64,000 nt of DNA from Pseudocoprococcus catus (lineage in GTDB: Bacteria > Bacillota > Clostridia > Lachnospirales > Lachnospiraceae): NCBI RefSeq assembly GCF_902381825.1, contig NZ_LR698973.1:2390291-2454290 (forward strand). Reading direction: 5' to 3'. Below, one piece after another: positions 9,114 to 21,090 of the stretch. The first letter of the stretch is position 1; every line of letters begins with the position of its first letter. A program made the translations under genes and the position numbers. The notes under the pieces were generated by a model, which saw nothing but the letters and a program-made list of their open reading frames with translations, had not been told where the DNA came from and made no database searches.

Positions 9114-10289
9114 CTAATCTTCAAAAGTTTCTTTTAACTTTTCTTCGACTTTTTCCTTGAAAGACTTTTTCTTCTTGCCTTCATTCTCCTCCGGCTTGTA
9201 TATGCCCTTCATAGCGTCATCAAACTTACGAAGAAGTTCTTTCTGTTCATTGTTCAATTTCTCAGGCACCTGAACAATCAGTGTGACATAATGGTCACCG
9301 CGCAGATTCTTGTTTCTTCTGGAAGGAACACCCTTGCCCTTTAATCTGATACGTGTATCTGTCTGTGTTCCCGGTCTGATTGTCTGTGTGATCTCGCCAT
9401 CCAGTGTCCGAATCTTGATATCCCCGCCAAGTGCTGCATCCGCAAATGAGATTGGGACTGTTGAGAAAATATCATAATCTTGTCTCTGGAAAATCGGATG
9501 ACTGTCTACTTGCAGACCAACCAGTAAATCACCTCTTGGTCCGCCATTCTTGCCCGGCTCACCGAAGCCAGCAACTCTGACACTGATACCATTGTCAACA
9601 CCAGCCGGAATTGTCACTTTCAACGGCTTGCGAATCTTCTTGAATCCCTGACCTGCACATTTCGGGCACTTCTCCTTGACAACCTTGCCTGCACCACCGC
9701 ATTCAGGACATGTCTGCACATTACGTACCTGGCCGAAAAGTGACTGCTGTGTATATACAACCTGGCCTGATCCATTACACTTCGGACAAGTCTGCGGCTG
9801 TGTTCCCGGTTTGGCGCCTGTTCCGTGACATGTTTCACATTCTTCTTTGTAACCAATCTCAATATTCTTCTCAACACCAAAAACAGCTTCCATAAAGCTG
9901 ATTCTCATATTGATCTTCACATTGGCACCCTGCATCGGGCCATTATACGCTCTTCTGCTCCGGCTGCCGCCGCCAAAAAGATCGCCAAATATATCACCGA
10001 ATATATCGCCCATATCGCCGCCAAAATCAAATCCGCCGAATCCACCGGCTCCGCCGCCCTGTTCAAAGGCTGCATGTCCGAACTGATCATACTGTCTTCT
10101 CTTATCTGCATCACTTAATACAGCATATGCCTCGGAAGCTTCTTTAAACTTTGCCTCAGCTTCTTTATCCCCCGGATTGGTATCCGGATGATATTTCTTC
10201 GCCAATTTACGATAGGCCTTCTTCAGCTCGGCATCGCTCGCATTCTTATCTACGCCGAGGACTTCATAATAATCTCTTTTATCTGCCAT
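9114..10289 (-). CDS. dnaJ: Chaperone protein DnaJ
   Basis: Type I Hsp40 of 391 residues, co-chaperone stimulating DnaK ATPase. The J domain has HPD at about 34-36, then a Gly/Phe-rich linker. Four CxxCxGxG zinc modules follow between about 151 and 216 ([32 protein letters not shown]), then the two substrate-binding beta domains and a lysine-rich tail. ATG 10289 has GGGAG eight bases upstream; the frame extension to 10340 lies in the dnaK-dnaJ spacer. Confidence 0.97.
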   Translation of the reverse strand: MADKRDYYEVLGVDKNASDAELKKAYRKLAKKYHPDTNPGDKEAEAKFKEASEAYAVLSDADKRRQYDQFGHAAFEQGGGAGGFGGFDFGGDMGDIFGDIFGDLFGGGSRSRRAYNGPMQGANVKINMRISFMEAVFGVEKNIEIGYKEECETCHGTGAKPGTQPQTCPKCNGSGQVVYTQQSLFGQVRNVQTCPECGGAGKVVKEKCPKCAGQGFKKIRKPLKVTIPAGVDNGISVRVAGFGEPGKNGGPRGDLLVGLQVDSHPIFQRQDYDIFSTVPISFADAALGGDIKIRTLDGEITQTIRPGTQTDTRIRLKGKGVPSRRNKNLRGDHYVTLIVQVPEKLNNEQKELLRKFDDAMKGIYKPEENEGKKKKSFKEKVEEKLKETFED

Positions 10290-10317
10290 CTGAGATTCTC
10301 CCTCTATGCTTGGAAAT

Positions 10318-10353
10318 GGCGAAAAGCCAAGTGTTGCCACTTCACTTTTCGCC
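10318..10353 (-). other. Hairpin in the dnaK-dnaJ spacer
   Basis: GGCGAAAAG (10318-10326) and CTTTTCGCC (10345-10353) are perfect nine-base arms with an inner AGTG/CACT pairing. There is no U-run after it on the minus strand, so it is more likely an mRNA-processing or stability element, or a weak attenuator, than a full terminator. Confidence 0.7.
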
Positions 10354-10392
10354 TTTGTGTTTATTGCTTATCTGTTATATTATACGTCAATT

Positions 10393-12294
<1,902 letters not shown>

Positions 12295-12323
12295 CTATAT
12301 AAATGAAACTTGTTGTCTTATTC

Positions 12324-12938
12324 TTATTCAGCAACCATAACCATGCTGTGTCTGAGGACTTTGTCCTTGTACTTGTAGCCTTTCTGAAGTTCCTGGATCA
12401 CAATACCTGATTCATACTCTTCACTCGGCTGCTGCATAACCGCATTGTGAAGCATCGGATCAAATTCCTTGCCCTGGGCCTCAATCACTGTCACGCCTTC
12501 ATCTTCAAGCACCTTTGTCAGCTGCTTGTAGATCATCTCAATACCCTGTGCAAATGAAGACTCCTTATCTGCATCTGTCATGGCTCCGAGACCTCTTTCA
12601 AAATTATCAACCACCGGAAGAATCTTCAGAATGAAATCAGAAGCACCGATTTCATAATTCTGTTTCTTCTCCTTGTCAGTACGTTTTCTATAATTATCAA
12701 ATTCTGCCATCTGGCGAACCAGACGATCTTTCAGTTCTTCGATCTCTGCGTCTTTCTTATCCTTCTTATCTTTCTTGAAGAACTTTGACTTCTTCTCCGG
12801 TGCCTCTTCCGCTGATTCTTTCTCTTCAGCTTCAGGTGCTTCGGAAGTCTCTTTCTCTTCGGCTGCTGCCTCTGTCGTTTCTTCCTGCTCTTCAACCGGC
12901 TGTTCTAAATCTTTCTCTTTATTCTGATTCTCTGCCAA
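12324..12938 (-). CDS. grpE: Nucleotide exchange factor GrpE
   Basis: 204 residues. The first 60 or so are low-complexity, rich in Glu, Lys and Ala, then a long helical segment (LVRQMAEFDNYRKRTDKEK) and the beta domain ending in YKYKDKVLRHSMVMVAE. It releases ADP from DnaK. It starts 13 bases after the hrcA stop. Confidence 0.96.
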   Translation of the reverse strand: MAENQNKEKDLEQPVEEQEETTEAAAEEKETSEAPEAEEKESAEEAPEKKSKFFKKDKKDKKDAEIEELKDRLVRQMAEFDNYRKRTDKEKKQNYEIGASDFILKILPVVDNFERGLGAMTDADKESSFAQGIEMIYKQLTKVLEDEGVTVIEAQGKEFDPMLHNAVMQQPSEEYESGIVIQELQKGYKYKDKVLRHSMVMVAE

Positions 12939-12951
12939 AGCCTGTCACCTC

Positions 12952-13989
12952 TTATTCTTTCTTGTCTTTCTTAAATATTGTATCCAGCTGTGTCATCACT
13001 GTTTCCAGATTATTCACAACCTTCTTATAATCCATTCGTTTCGGTCCGATAATACCTATCGTTCCCTGTACGCCTTCTTCCAATTCATAAGTTGCTGTAA
13101 CGATACTGCAGTCTTTCATGGACTGAACCGGTGATTCCGATCCGATATAAACCTGAATGCCATGCTTATTCTCATCATTCTCACCTGCTGTGATCAGTTC
13201 ATTAAGTCCCTGTTTCTCTTCCAGCGTATATAAAAGCTGTCCTGCCTTCTCTCTGTCTGCCAGCTCAGGATACTTCAGCAGATTCGTTGTACCGCTTGTA
13301 TAAATCTCGGTATCATCCTCTTCCTGAATTGCTTCAACAATCGTATCAATCAGATCACTGATAATCTTACGATGTCCCTGTGCCTGCCGCTTCATTGTCT
13401 GAAGCAGTTCCATATTGATTTCCTGAAGGCTCAGCCCCTGAAGATAAGTGTTCAGCAGAAGATTCAGTTTTACAACTTCCTCTTCCTCAACGAGCTCATC
13501 CACAGTCAAAATCTTGTTCTTGATGATGTTGCCTTCCAGCATCATCACCGCCAGAATCTGTTCTTCATTCACTCTTGTCAGCTGGATAAACTTGAGCTTG
13601 TTCTTCTGGCTCTGAGGTGCTGTGATCAACGAAGCATAATTCGTATTCGTTGCCAACAGCTTCACCACCTGTTTCAGAACCTGTTCGAGCTTGTCGACCT
13701 TCTGAACCATCATCTCATTCTGTCTCACAACCTCTTCGGACTTAACCTTCATCAGATTGTCAACATAGAAACGATAGCCTTTATCAGAAGGAATACGTCC
13801 GGCCGATGTATGCGGCTGTAAAATGTATCCCATCTCTTCAAGATCCGACATCTCATTTCTGATCGTTGCTGAACTGAGCTTCAAATCGGTGAATCTGGAA
13901 ATTGTTCTCGAGCCAACCGGTTCACCGGTTTCAAGATATGTCTGTATAATCGCATTCAAGATCTTAATCTTACGTTCATCCAGTTCCAT
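12952..13989 (-). CDS. hrcA: Heat-inducible transcription repressor HrcA
   Basis: 345-residue repressor of class I heat-shock genes. The N-terminal winged helix includes TYLETGEPVGSRTIS and LSSATIRNEMSDLEEMGY, and the C-terminal GAF-like domain ends in GPKRMDYKKVVNNLETV. ATG 13989 is chosen over the upstream in-frame start at 14019, because that start lies next to CIRCE and GGGAG precedes the downstream one. It binds the CIRCE element just upstream and so controls itself, grpE, dnaK and dnaJ. Confidence 0.96.
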   Translation of the reverse strand: MELDERKIKILNAIIQTYLETGEPVGSRTISRFTDLKLSSATIRNEMSDLEEMGYILQPHTSAGRIPSDKGYRFYVDNLMKVKSEEVVRQNEMMVQKVDKLEQVLKQVVKLLATNTNYASLITAPQSQKNKLKFIQLTRVNEEQILAVMMLEGNIIKNKILTVDELVEEEEVVKLNLLLNTYLQGLSLQEINMELLQTMKRQAQGHRKIISDLIDTIVEAIQEEDDTEIYTSGTTNLLKYPELADREKAGQLLYTLEEKQGLNELITAGENDENKHGIQVYIGSESPVQSMKDCSIVTATYELEEGVQGTIGIIGPKRMDYKKVVNNLETVMTQLDTIFKKDKKE

Positions 13990-14012
13990 CGATTTCTCAC
14001 TCCCTTTCATTG

Positions 14013-14039
14013 TTAGCACTCATCATATTGGAGTGCTAA
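14013..14039. promoter_or_regulatory. CIRCE operator
   Basis: The canonical TTAGCACTC-N9-GAGTGCTAA inverted repeat, arms 14013-14021 and 14031-14039, matches the consensus exactly. It lies between the promoter and hrcA and is the HrcA binding site. Confidence 0.98.
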
Positions 14040-14054
14040 CATCTTCTGTATACA

Positions 14055-14083
14055 AAAATATCACCATAGTCACCTTTTGTCAA
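14055..14083 (-). promoter_or_regulatory. Sigma-A promoter of the heat-shock operon
   Basis: Minus-strand TTGACA (14083-14078), 17-base spacer, TATTTT (14060-14055). The CIRCE element begins 15 bases downstream of the -10, in the classic position. Confidence 0.8.
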
Positions 14084-14141
14084 GGGGAAAATGATGATTT
14101 TTTTGTTTTTTCATAAAGTTCTTGTAACTGTTCTTATTTAT

Positions 14142-15353
14142 TTATAGAAGAAAATCCGACAGAATCCAATTGCTGACATCTGTTCCTGCCTCTGAAAAAG
14201 CCAGTCTGCCATCTGATGGATTATAGATCAGAAAACCTTCTGATAGATATTTTCTGATAATGTCTCCGTAAATATCCATCATGCTCTGTCCAAACTTCTC
14301 AGTAAACATCCGATCCGATACGCCTGCCGTGCATCTGAGCCCCAAAAACATTGTTTCCTCGATCTGGGCCTTTCTGTCCAGGATTTCTTCCTGACAATAT
14401 GACCAGTCATGCATATAGCTTGTCATGTCCGATACATTCGAAAAACGTCTGTTGCCCACCATACTGGCCGCCCCAAGTCCAAGGCCCAGGTAATCCTTTC
14501 TCTGCCAGTATATCAGATTATGCCGGCATTCAAAGCCTTTGCGGGTATAATTAGAAATCTCATACCGCTCATACCCTTTTTCTGCCAGAATTCTTTTGGT
14601 CAGATGATACATCTGCCGCTCGCTGTCTTCATCCGGCAATGTCAGTATTGCTGCTTTTCCCTGCTGCCCGGCCCCACCATCAGCGATAATGCCGTCCGCA
14701 TTCGCTTCGCCGCTCCGATCATCACCATAAAGATCCCAGAACGGTGTTTCTTCCTCGATAATCAGACTGTAAGCAGACAAATGTTCCGGTTCAAATGCTG
14801 CTGCCTTGTTCAATGTATCCAGCCATGAAGCTGTTGTCTGGCCCGGCAGTGCCGACATAAGATCAATATTGATATTCTCAAAGCCTACTCTTCTGGCCGC
14901 CTGATAATTCTCTGCAAACTGCTTCGCCGTATGAATACGCCCCAGATATTTCAATTCTTCATCATTCATAGACTGAAGTCCAAAACTCAGTCTGTTGATG
15001 CCTGCATTCCGATAAATCCTGAGTGTCTCAGCATCTGTTGTCCCGGGATTGCATTCCATCGTCCACTCACCGACAGGCGAAACATGGAAGGATGCCCTGA
15101 CCGTATCCAGCAATTCTGTCAATTGCTGCCCGGTCATCAATGACGGCGTGCCTCCGCCGATGAATAATGTTTCTATATTATAATCCTGATATATTGCTCC
15201 CCTGGCTTTGATTTCTTCCTTCAGCCGTTCCAGATAGATTTCCCGTCCGGCTTCACCCGACGGAAAAGAGAGAAAATCACAATACCTGCATTTCCGTACA
15301 CAAAACGGGAAATGCAGGTATAAGCCCAGGGGACGTTTGTTCTTATCCGTCAT
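14142..15353 (-). CDS. hemW: HemW, radical SAM coproporphyrinogen III oxidase-like heme chaperone
   Basis: Radical SAM protein of about 403 residues with CxxxCxxC at about 18-25 (FCVRKCRYC), preceded by LYLHFPFC. The GGGTPS motif and the C-terminal HemN-like domain are present. The three-cysteine motif without the extra Cys of HemN points to HemW, a heme-binding protein, rather than true coproporphyrinogen dehydrogenase. An internal insert of about 25 residues near 225-250 is rich in Gly, Asp and Ala. ATG 15353 starts one base after the lepA stop, so translation is coupled. Confidence 0.9.
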   Translation of the reverse strand: MTDKNKRPLGLYLHFPFCVRKCRYCDFLSFPSGEAGREIYLERLKEEIKARGAIYQDYNIETLFIGGGTPSLMTGQQLTELLDTVRASFHVSPVGEWTMECNPGTTDAETLRIYRNAGINRLSFGLQSMNDEELKYLGRIHTAKQFAENYQAARRVGFENINIDLMSALPGQTTASWLDTLNKAAAFEPEHLSAYSLIIEEETPFWDLYGDDRSGEANADGIIADGGAGQQGKAAILTLPDEDSERQMYHLTKRILAEKGYERYEISNYTRKGFECRHNLIYWQRKDYLGLGLGAASMVGNRRFSNVSDMTSYMHDWSYCQEEILDRKAQIEETMFLGLRCTAGVSDRMFTEKFGQSMMDIYGDIIRKYLSEGFLIYNPSDGRLAFSEAGTDVSNWILSDFLL

Positions 15354-15354
15354 A

Positions 15355-17166
15355 TTATTTCTCATCAAGTTTCAGCACGCTCATAAAGGCCTTCTGCGGA
15401 ATCTCCACATTGCCTACCTGACGCATTCGCTTCTTGCCTTCCTTCTGTTTCTCAAGGAGCTTACGCTTACGCGAAATATCACCGCCGTAACACTTGGCAA
15501 GCACATCCTTTCTCATGGCTCTGACCGTCTCACGGGCAATAATCTTGCTGCCGATAGCCGCCTGGATCGGAATTTCAAAAAGTTGTCTCGGGATTTCTTC
15601 CTTCAGTTTCTCACACATCTTGCGGCCGCGTTCATAAGCCGAACCCTCAAAGACGATAAATGACAGGGCATCCACATTCTCTCTGTTGACAAGAATATCC
15701 AGTTTGCAGAGTTCTGAACGTTCATAACCCTTCAATTCATAATCAAAGGACGCATATCCCCTCGAACGTGATTTCAATGCATCAAAGAAATCATAAATAA
15801 TCTCATTCAGCGGCAACTCGTACTTCATCAACGCTCTTGTTGTCTCAATATATTCCATGCCAAGGTATACGCCGCGGCGTTCCTGGCAAAGATCCATGAT
15901 CGGCCCGATAAAATCTGTTGTCACCATGATCTCTGCAGACACAATCGGCTCTTCCATATATTCTATTTCTGAAGGATCCGGCATATTCGACGGATTCGTC
16001 AGTTCAATCATCTCGCCGTTAGTCTTATGGATTCGATAAACAACGGAAGGCGCCGTTGTGACAAGATCAAGATTGTATTCTCTTTCCAGACGTTCCTGAA
16101 TAATCTCCAGATGCAAAAGGCCAAGGAAACCGCATCGGAAACCAAATCCAAGAGCCACCGATGTCTCCGGCTCATAATATAAGGACGCATCGTTCAGCTG
16201 AAGCTTCTCCAGCGCATCTCTCAGATCCGGATACTTGGCACCATCTGCCGGATAGAGGCCGCAGTAAACCATCGGATTCACCTTCTTGTAACCCGGCAAA
16301 GCTTCTGCACACGGATTCTCCGCATCGGTGATCGTATCACCGACTCTTGTCTCCTTCAGGTTCTTGATGCTGGCGGTCATATAACCAACCATACCTGCCG
16401 ACAACTCATCACACGGAATATACTGGCCGGCGCCAAAATAACCGACTTCCACTGTCTCGAACTCTGCCCCCGTCGCCATCATCCGTACCTTCGTGCCTTT
16501 GGCGATCCTGCCTTCACGCACCCTGAAAAATACAATAACCCCTTTATAAGGATCATAAACAGAGTCAAAAATCAGCGCTTTCAACGGCGCATTCTCGTCG
16601 CCTGTCGGTGCCGGGATCTTCACAATGATCTGTTCCAAAACATCTTCTATATTAAGTCCATTCTTTGCTGAAATTCTCGGCGCATCCTCAGCTTCAATAC
16701 CGATGACATCTTCAATCTCACTGACAACCCTGTCCGGATCCGCACTCGGCAGATCGATCTTGTTGATGACCGGCATCACGTCCAGATCATGATCCAACGC
16801 AAGATAGACATTGGCCAATGTCTGTGCCTCAACACCCTGTGCCGCATCCACAACAAGAATGGCACCATCACAGGCTGCCAGACTTCGTGAAACTTCATAA
16901 TTAAAATCCACATGTCCCGGTGTGTCTATAAGGTTATAAATATATTCTTCGCCATCCTTGGCTTTGTATACAATACGTACAGCCTGGGACTTAATCGTAA
17001 TACCACGTTCACGCTCAAGCTCCATATTATCCAGTACCTGTGCCTGCATCTCACGGCTGGTCAGAGTACCTGTCTTCTCAATGATGCGGTCTGCCAGTGT
17101 TGATTTGCCGTGATCGATATGGGCAATGATACAAAAGTTTCTTATTTTACTCTGATCTATATGCAC
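15355..17166 (-). CDS. lepA: Elongation factor 4 (LepA)
   Basis: 603-residue translational GTPase that acts on ribosomes. The G1 loop AHIDHGKST is at about 15-23, then DTPGHVDF and [10 protein letters not shown], and the EF4-specific C-terminal domain ends with the basic [19 protein letters not shown] stretch. The start is GTG at 17166-17164 with GGAGG eight bases upstream. The frame continuing upstream to 17217 has no ribosome binding site. Confidence 0.96.
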   Translation of the reverse strand: MHIDQSKIRNFCIIAHIDHGKSTLADRIIEKTGTLTSREMQAQVLDNMELERERGITIKSQAVRIVYKAKDGEEYIYNLIDTPGHVDFNYEVSRSLAACDGAILVVDAAQGVEAQTLANVYLALDHDLDVMPVINKIDLPSADPDRVVSEIEDVIGIEAEDAPRISAKNGLNIEDVLEQIIVKIPAPTGDENAPLKALIFDSVYDPYKGVIVFFRVREGRIAKGTKVRMMATGAEFETVEVGYFGAGQYIPCDELSAGMVGYMTASIKNLKETRVGDTITDAENPCAEALPGYKKVNPMVYCGLYPADGAKYPDLRDALEKLQLNDASLYYEPETSVALGFGFRCGFLGLLHLEIIQERLEREYNLDLVTTAPSVVYRIHKTNGEMIELTNPSNMPDPSEIEYMEEPIVSAEIMVTTDFIGPIMDLCQERRGVYLGMEYIETTRALMKYELPLNEIIYDFFDALKSRSRGYASFDYELKGYERSELCKLDILVNRENVDALSFIVFEGSAYERGRKMCEKLKEEIPRQLFEIPIQAAIGSKIIARETVRAMRKDVLAKCYGGDISRKRKLLEKQKEGKKRMRQVGNVEIPQKAFMSVLKLDEK

Positions 17167-17231
17167 TTTACATTCCTCCTGCTTTTTCACTGGAATAAGT
17201 ATAGCATACACAACCAAAAATGTACAACAGG

Positions 17232-18416
17232 TTATTTTCCCGAAAGCACCGCATACAGGATATCTGCCAGCGGTTCCATAGCATTTTTGGCTTCTGCAAC
17301 GGTATTGTTCTGGGCTCCCACCTCCACAAGTAGTGAACGCGGCTTGAAATGCAGATTATACCGATAAGCCCTCAGATAAATGTGACGTACTAGTTCAGGA
17401 AAATAAGCTTTCGCCTTCAACTGCAGCTGGAGGCTGAAAGCCAGATTGTCCGATAAATTCGGGTTTTGTGCAAAATCATTGACATCACCATTCGAATTTC
17501 TGCACAAGCCATTTAAAAACATGATCTTTGCAGTCTTTTTTCCATTTATTTCCGTTTCTAGATGCACATTGTCCGGAACCCCATCTCTATGTAAATCGAT
17601 CGTCACTTCTATTGAAGGATGTTCATCCAATAGATTCTGCACAGCCACTGCTGCCTGGGAATAAGCCTTATTTCTATCTTCTTTGCCGTCCTGCATATCA
17701 TAAACAGATAAATCATGGCAGACTGCCACATGATATTTTTCCTCCAGCACTTTTTTCAGCTGTTCTCCCACACCTACCACTGTATCATCCGCATTGCCCG
17801 CTTCACTGTCTGCATAACCTTCCTGGGAATGTGTATGATAAATCAAAATTTTTGGTTCTGCTCCATCCAAATCAATGGTAAGATCCTTTTGCAGCAGATC
17901 CGTTCCGTTAATAAGTTTGCTATTTGCCAATGTTGTCGGATCCACTGTATAGAAATGTCCCAAAAGGAAATCATAATCCATCAATGCTTTTTCCGAATAA
18001 ATTTCTCCTGTAGGGACACCGGCCAACGTTTCTACATATTCTGTTCCGGCTTCACTTTCTGTTTCTGCTCTTTCACTATCTTCCTGTGCCTTCCTGACAG
18101 CTTCCGAATTCTCCCCGGCCATATCCTCCAGAAGCACTGCTGTATTTTCCTCTGCAACAGCCTCCAGATCTTCCGGTGACGGCATATATTCCGCCACCCT
18201 ATACTTTTTTTGTTTGCCGTCATAATAAAAGGCTGCAAGATTCGCCTGATTGACGGCACCTTTGAGAAGTCTTTCAGAAAACCTGCGTCCCATCTCTCTC
18301 CATTCCCATTTGCTCCCAATCTCAACTCCACCAAGCTGCAGCCCGATATCAGCTGCCAGTAATCCAGTCAATATCCAGGCACCAACCCGCACCAGTCCTG
18401 TCCTTTTTAACTTCAT
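17232..18416 (-). CDS. spoIIP: Stage II sporulation protein P
   Basis: Septal peptidoglycan amidase/endopeptidase that acts with SpoIID and SpoIIM in forespore engulfment. A basic N-terminus is followed by a membrane segment ([18 protein letters not shown]), a linker rich in Glu, Ala and Ser, then the catalytic domain with [10 protein letters not shown] (about 192-201) and [13 protein letters not shown] 18416 with a GGGGGG tract upstream is preferred over GTG 18458. It follows gpr, the usual pairing in spore formers. Confidence 0.93.
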   Translation of the reverse strand: MKLKRTGLVRVGAWILTGLLAADIGLQLGGVEIGSKWEWREMGRRFSERLLKGAVNQANLAAFYYDGKQKKYRVAEYMPSPEDLEAVAEENTAVLLEDMAGENSEAVRKAQEDSERAETESEAGTEYVETLAGVPTGEIYSEKALMDYDFLLGHFYTVDPTTLANSKLINGTDLLQKDLTIDLDGAEPKILIYHTHSQEGYADSEAGNADDTVVGVGEQLKKVLEEKYHVAVCHDLSVYDMQDGKEDRNKAYSQAAVAVQNLLDEHPSIEVTIDLHRDGVPDNVHLETEINGKKTAKIMFLNGLCRNSNGDVNDFAQNPNLSDNLAFSLQLQLKAKAYFPELVRHIYLRAYRYNLHFKPRSLLVEVGAQNNTVAEAKNAMEPLADILYAVLSGK

Positions 18417-18491
18417 ACATGCCCCCCTGCTGTCAGCCGATTCTCTATCTTTGTCCACTTCTATACAGTATATTCACAAACAGACAGATTA

Positions 18492-19463
18492 TTATAATCG
18501 ATGGCACAGGGAATTGAATGCCTCAGAAATGGTATAGCTGATTCTTCCTACGGCTTCATCTATATCCTTTGGCGTAACAAACAAATTTGACATTTGCGGT
18601 TCCATCAATTCACGCATCAGCAGGTAATTTTCTTCATGATTAAACTGCTCGGTCACTTTCACCGCTTTTTTCAGCATTTCATTCTGATGAAGGACCCCTA
18701 TCAGTGACTCCATCGTATCTGCCACAATTGTTGCCGCATCAATGACCGTCGGCATGCCTACGGCAATTACTGGAATTCTCAAATTTCTTTCCGACAATTC
18801 ATAGCGTTTATTGCCGATGCCGGCTCCGGGATGGATCCCTGTATCTGTCAGCTGAATGGTGGTTACCAGCCTTCGTATACTTCTCGCTGCCAGTGCATCC
18901 ACCGCAATCAACAGATCCGGATGAACCTCTCTGATAAGTCCATGCAGTATCTCCGCCGTTTCCATGCCCGTCTGTGACATAACCCCGGGGATCACCGCAC
19001 ATACATTCCCCATATCCTTCACAACCACCGAATCTCTGCCGTATTTTTCAAACAGATGCCTTGTAATAAATAAATGTTCCACAACAAGGGGTCCCAGGGC
19101 ATCCGGTGTGATCTCCCGATTTCCGATACCTGCCACCAAAATTTTTTTATCTTTCAGATCCGGCAGCAGCTTCTGCAGCTGACGGCACAATACCCCTGTA
19201 ACAGCCTGTTGATAGTCATCATTCCCATCCGGCAAATGCACCGCCTCAACTGTAATATATCTTCCCATGGGTTTTCCGATCACCTTTTCTCCCTCTGCAT
19301 CGACAATCTTCACATCTGTCACTTTAATACGATAGTCCGGATCAACCGTTTCCTCTATTTCAACTCCCGGCAGCTGCTGCCCGTCATGCTCACTGCTGTT
19401 ATAAAAGCGCTCCGCATACTCAATCACCAGATCACTGTGCATATTCTCATTAACGAAATCCAT
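18492..19463 (-). CDS. gpr: GPR endopeptidase (spore germination protease)
   Basis: 323-residue aspartic-type protease that degrades small acid-soluble spore proteins on germination. Family segments include VAGIGNREITPDALGPLVVEHLFITRH, split here as VAGIGNREITPDALGP then VVEHLFITRH, with VIPGVMSQTGMETAEI and DALAARSIRRL. The start at 19463 has GGAG close upstream. It is divergent from rpsT across 188 bases. A forespore sigma-factor promoter is expected but I could not place one with confidence. Confidence 0.94.
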   Translation of the reverse strand: MDFVNENMHSDLVIEYAERFYNSSEHDGQQLPGVEIEETVDPDYRIKVTDVKIVDAEGEKVIGKPMGRYITVEAVHLPDGNDDYQQAVTGVLCRQLQKLLPDLKDKKILVAGIGNREITPDALGPLVVEHLFITRHLFEKYGRDSVVVKDMGNVCAVIPGVMSQTGMETAEILHGLIREVHPDLLIAVDALAARSIRRLVTTIQLTDTGIHPGAGIGNKRYELSERNLRIPVIAVGMPTVIDAATIVADTMESLIGVLHQNEMLKKAVKVTEQFNHEENYLLMRELMEPQMSNLFVTPKDIDEAVGRISYTISEAFNSLCHRL

Positions 19464-19537
19464 ATCAAGCTCCTATCTGATTCTATCTTTTTCACACCTT
19501 CCCTACTAATTTTTTGCAATCTTTTTTATTTTTATAC

Positions 19538-19566
19538 TTGACAAATCTTGTCTGCTCTTATATTAT
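19538..19566 (+). promoter_or_regulatory. Sigma-A promoter of rpsT
   Basis: TTGACA (19538-19543), 17-base spacer, TATTAT (19561-19566). The 5' leader before the start codon is about 80 bases and could host S20 autoregulation, but no defined structure was recognised. Confidence 0.85.
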
Positions 19567-19651
19567 ATAGAAGTATGTTTACATTAGACGTCCGTGTCCG
19601 GGTTAATGCATAACACATCTATAAAATGATTATCGTTTGGAGGTGTACGAA

Positions 19652-19915
19652 TTGGCTAATATCAAATCTGCAAAGAAGAGAGTCCTTGTTAATCAGGCAA
19701 AGGCTTTAAGAAACAAAATGATTAAATCAGGTGTTAAGACAGCTGTTAAGAAAGTAGATGCTGCTATCGCTGCTGGTGATAAAGAAGCTGCAAAGGCTGC
19801 TTTATTAAACGCAACAAGCGTCATCGACAAGGCAACATCCAAAGGTGTTTACCACAAGAACACTTCTTCCAGAAAGATCGGAAGAATGACAGTTGCTGTT
19901 AATAAGATGAACTAA
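19652..19915 (+). CDS. rpsT: 30S ribosomal protein S20
   Basis: 87-residue Lys/Ala-rich protein reading (M)ANIKSAKKRVLVNQAKALRN. The start is TTG at 19652, eight bases after GGAGG (19639-19643); the ATG at 19637 overlaps the ribosome binding site and is not used. Codon use is strongly biased (AAG, GCT, GTT), as expected for a highly expressed ribosomal protein. It is monocistronic. Confidence 0.97.
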   Translation: MANIKSAKKRVLVNQAKALRNKMIKSGVKTAVKKVDAAIAAGDKEAAKAALLNATSVIDKATSKGVYHKNTSSRKIGRMTVAVNKMN

Positions 19916-19936
19916 TATCTGTAAAGATAAACTTAA

Positions 19937-19972
19937 AAGAAGTGTACAAACCCTCAGTACACTTCTTTTTTT
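19937..19972 (+). terminator. Terminator of rpsT
   Basis: AAGAAGTGTAC pairs perfectly with GTACACTTCTT over a nine-base loop and runs into seven T's. The A-rich left flank could also stop minus-strand transcripts. Confidence 0.92.
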
Positions 19973-20058
19973 ATGCAAATAGTGACGCAAAAGCATGCAT
20001 GCGGCCTATTCTCTTCCAAATAGTAAACGGCTGCACACCATGCACAGCCATTTTATCA

Positions 20059-21042
20059 TTATGCCCTGCTGTACTTCTGTATCATCAGCTCTACAGCCAG
20101 GCGGTCCGTAATCCTTCCAGTCTTGATCTCCTCTTCCAGCTCCGTTCCATATGCCACGGCCTCTCTAAGTGCAGCAATCTCAAAATGTCTTCCAAGAGAA
20201 ATATTCCGCTTCACGATAAAATCCCGAATTGCCGTTTTCTCCGCAATTGCCGATGCCGGATATCCCTTCACTGCAAGATCCCTGACCTCATACAGCGTAT
20301 TAAACTGTTTGATCATCAGATACAAAATACGCATCGGCGGCTCTTTCAAAGCCACCAGATCATCATACAGCTGCATTGCCCGTTTCTGATTCTTCTCAGC
20401 CACAGCACTGATCATATCAAAAACTTTGTTCTCCACAAACACGCAGCAGACCGCATCCACGTCTGCCTTTTCAATCACCTGACGATGTCCCACATAACAA
20501 ATGAGCTTCTCCATCTCCTGGCGCATGCCATTCATATCATGCTCCACCAACTGAAGGAAATACTGCATCGTCTGTTCCTGAATCATTTTGTTCTCCCTCT
20601 TAACAATTCCTCCGAGCCACAGCATCAGCTGTTTATCCCCGGGCATTGTCAGGTTCGCCGCATATCCCGTCGATGAAACAGCCTTAAAAAGCTTACTTCG
20701 CTTGTCCACCTCAGATTCCACAAAAACAATACATGTCGTCTCAGGAATATGTTTCATATATTCTGCCAGAGCCTCATGACCCGACGTCTTAAAAAATCCA
20801 CTGTTCTCTACAATGATCAACCGGTAATCACTGAAAAAAGGAACGGTATCCGCCATGGCTGTCAGTTCCTTTTCATCAATCCCCTTGCCCTCAAAACAGG
20901 AAAAATTCATGGTATCGCCCTCGTTGATCATTGCTTTCTTCAGCTTATCCCTGTACTGATTGCGCAGATAAGCTTCATCCCCATATAATAAATAAACATT
21001 CTTAAATGTTTTCGTTTTTAAGTGTTCGTTTAATGTCTTCAT
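20059..21042 (-). CDS. holA: DNA polymerase III subunit delta
   Basis: 327-residue clamp-loader delta subunit that opens the beta sliding clamp. The AAA-like N-terminus reads NVYLLYGDEAYLRNQYRDKL, with the central helical region and C-terminal collar domain typical of the family. ATG 21042 is chosen for GGAGG five bases upstream, against 21054. It lies downstream of comEC, a common linkage. Confidence 0.92.
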   Translation of the reverse strand: MKTLNEHLKTKTFKNVYLLYGDEAYLRNQYRDKLKKAMINEGDTMNFSCFEGKGIDEKELTAMADTVPFFSDYRLIIVENSGFFKTSGHEALAEYMKHIPETTCIVFVESEVDKRSKLFKAVSSTGYAANLTMPGDKQLMLWLGGIVKRENKMIQEQTMQYFLQLVEHDMNGMRQEMEKLICYVGHRQVIEKADVDAVCCVFVENKVFDMISAVAEKNQKRAMQLYDDLVALKEPPMRILYLMIKQFNTLYEVRDLAVKGYPASAIAEKTAIRDFIVKRNISLGRHFEIAALREAVAYGTELEEEIKTGRITDRLAVELMIQKYSRA

Positions 21043-21090
21043 AAACGCCTCCATTTGTCAACTGTTATGAGTGTACCACATTTTTCTGTC

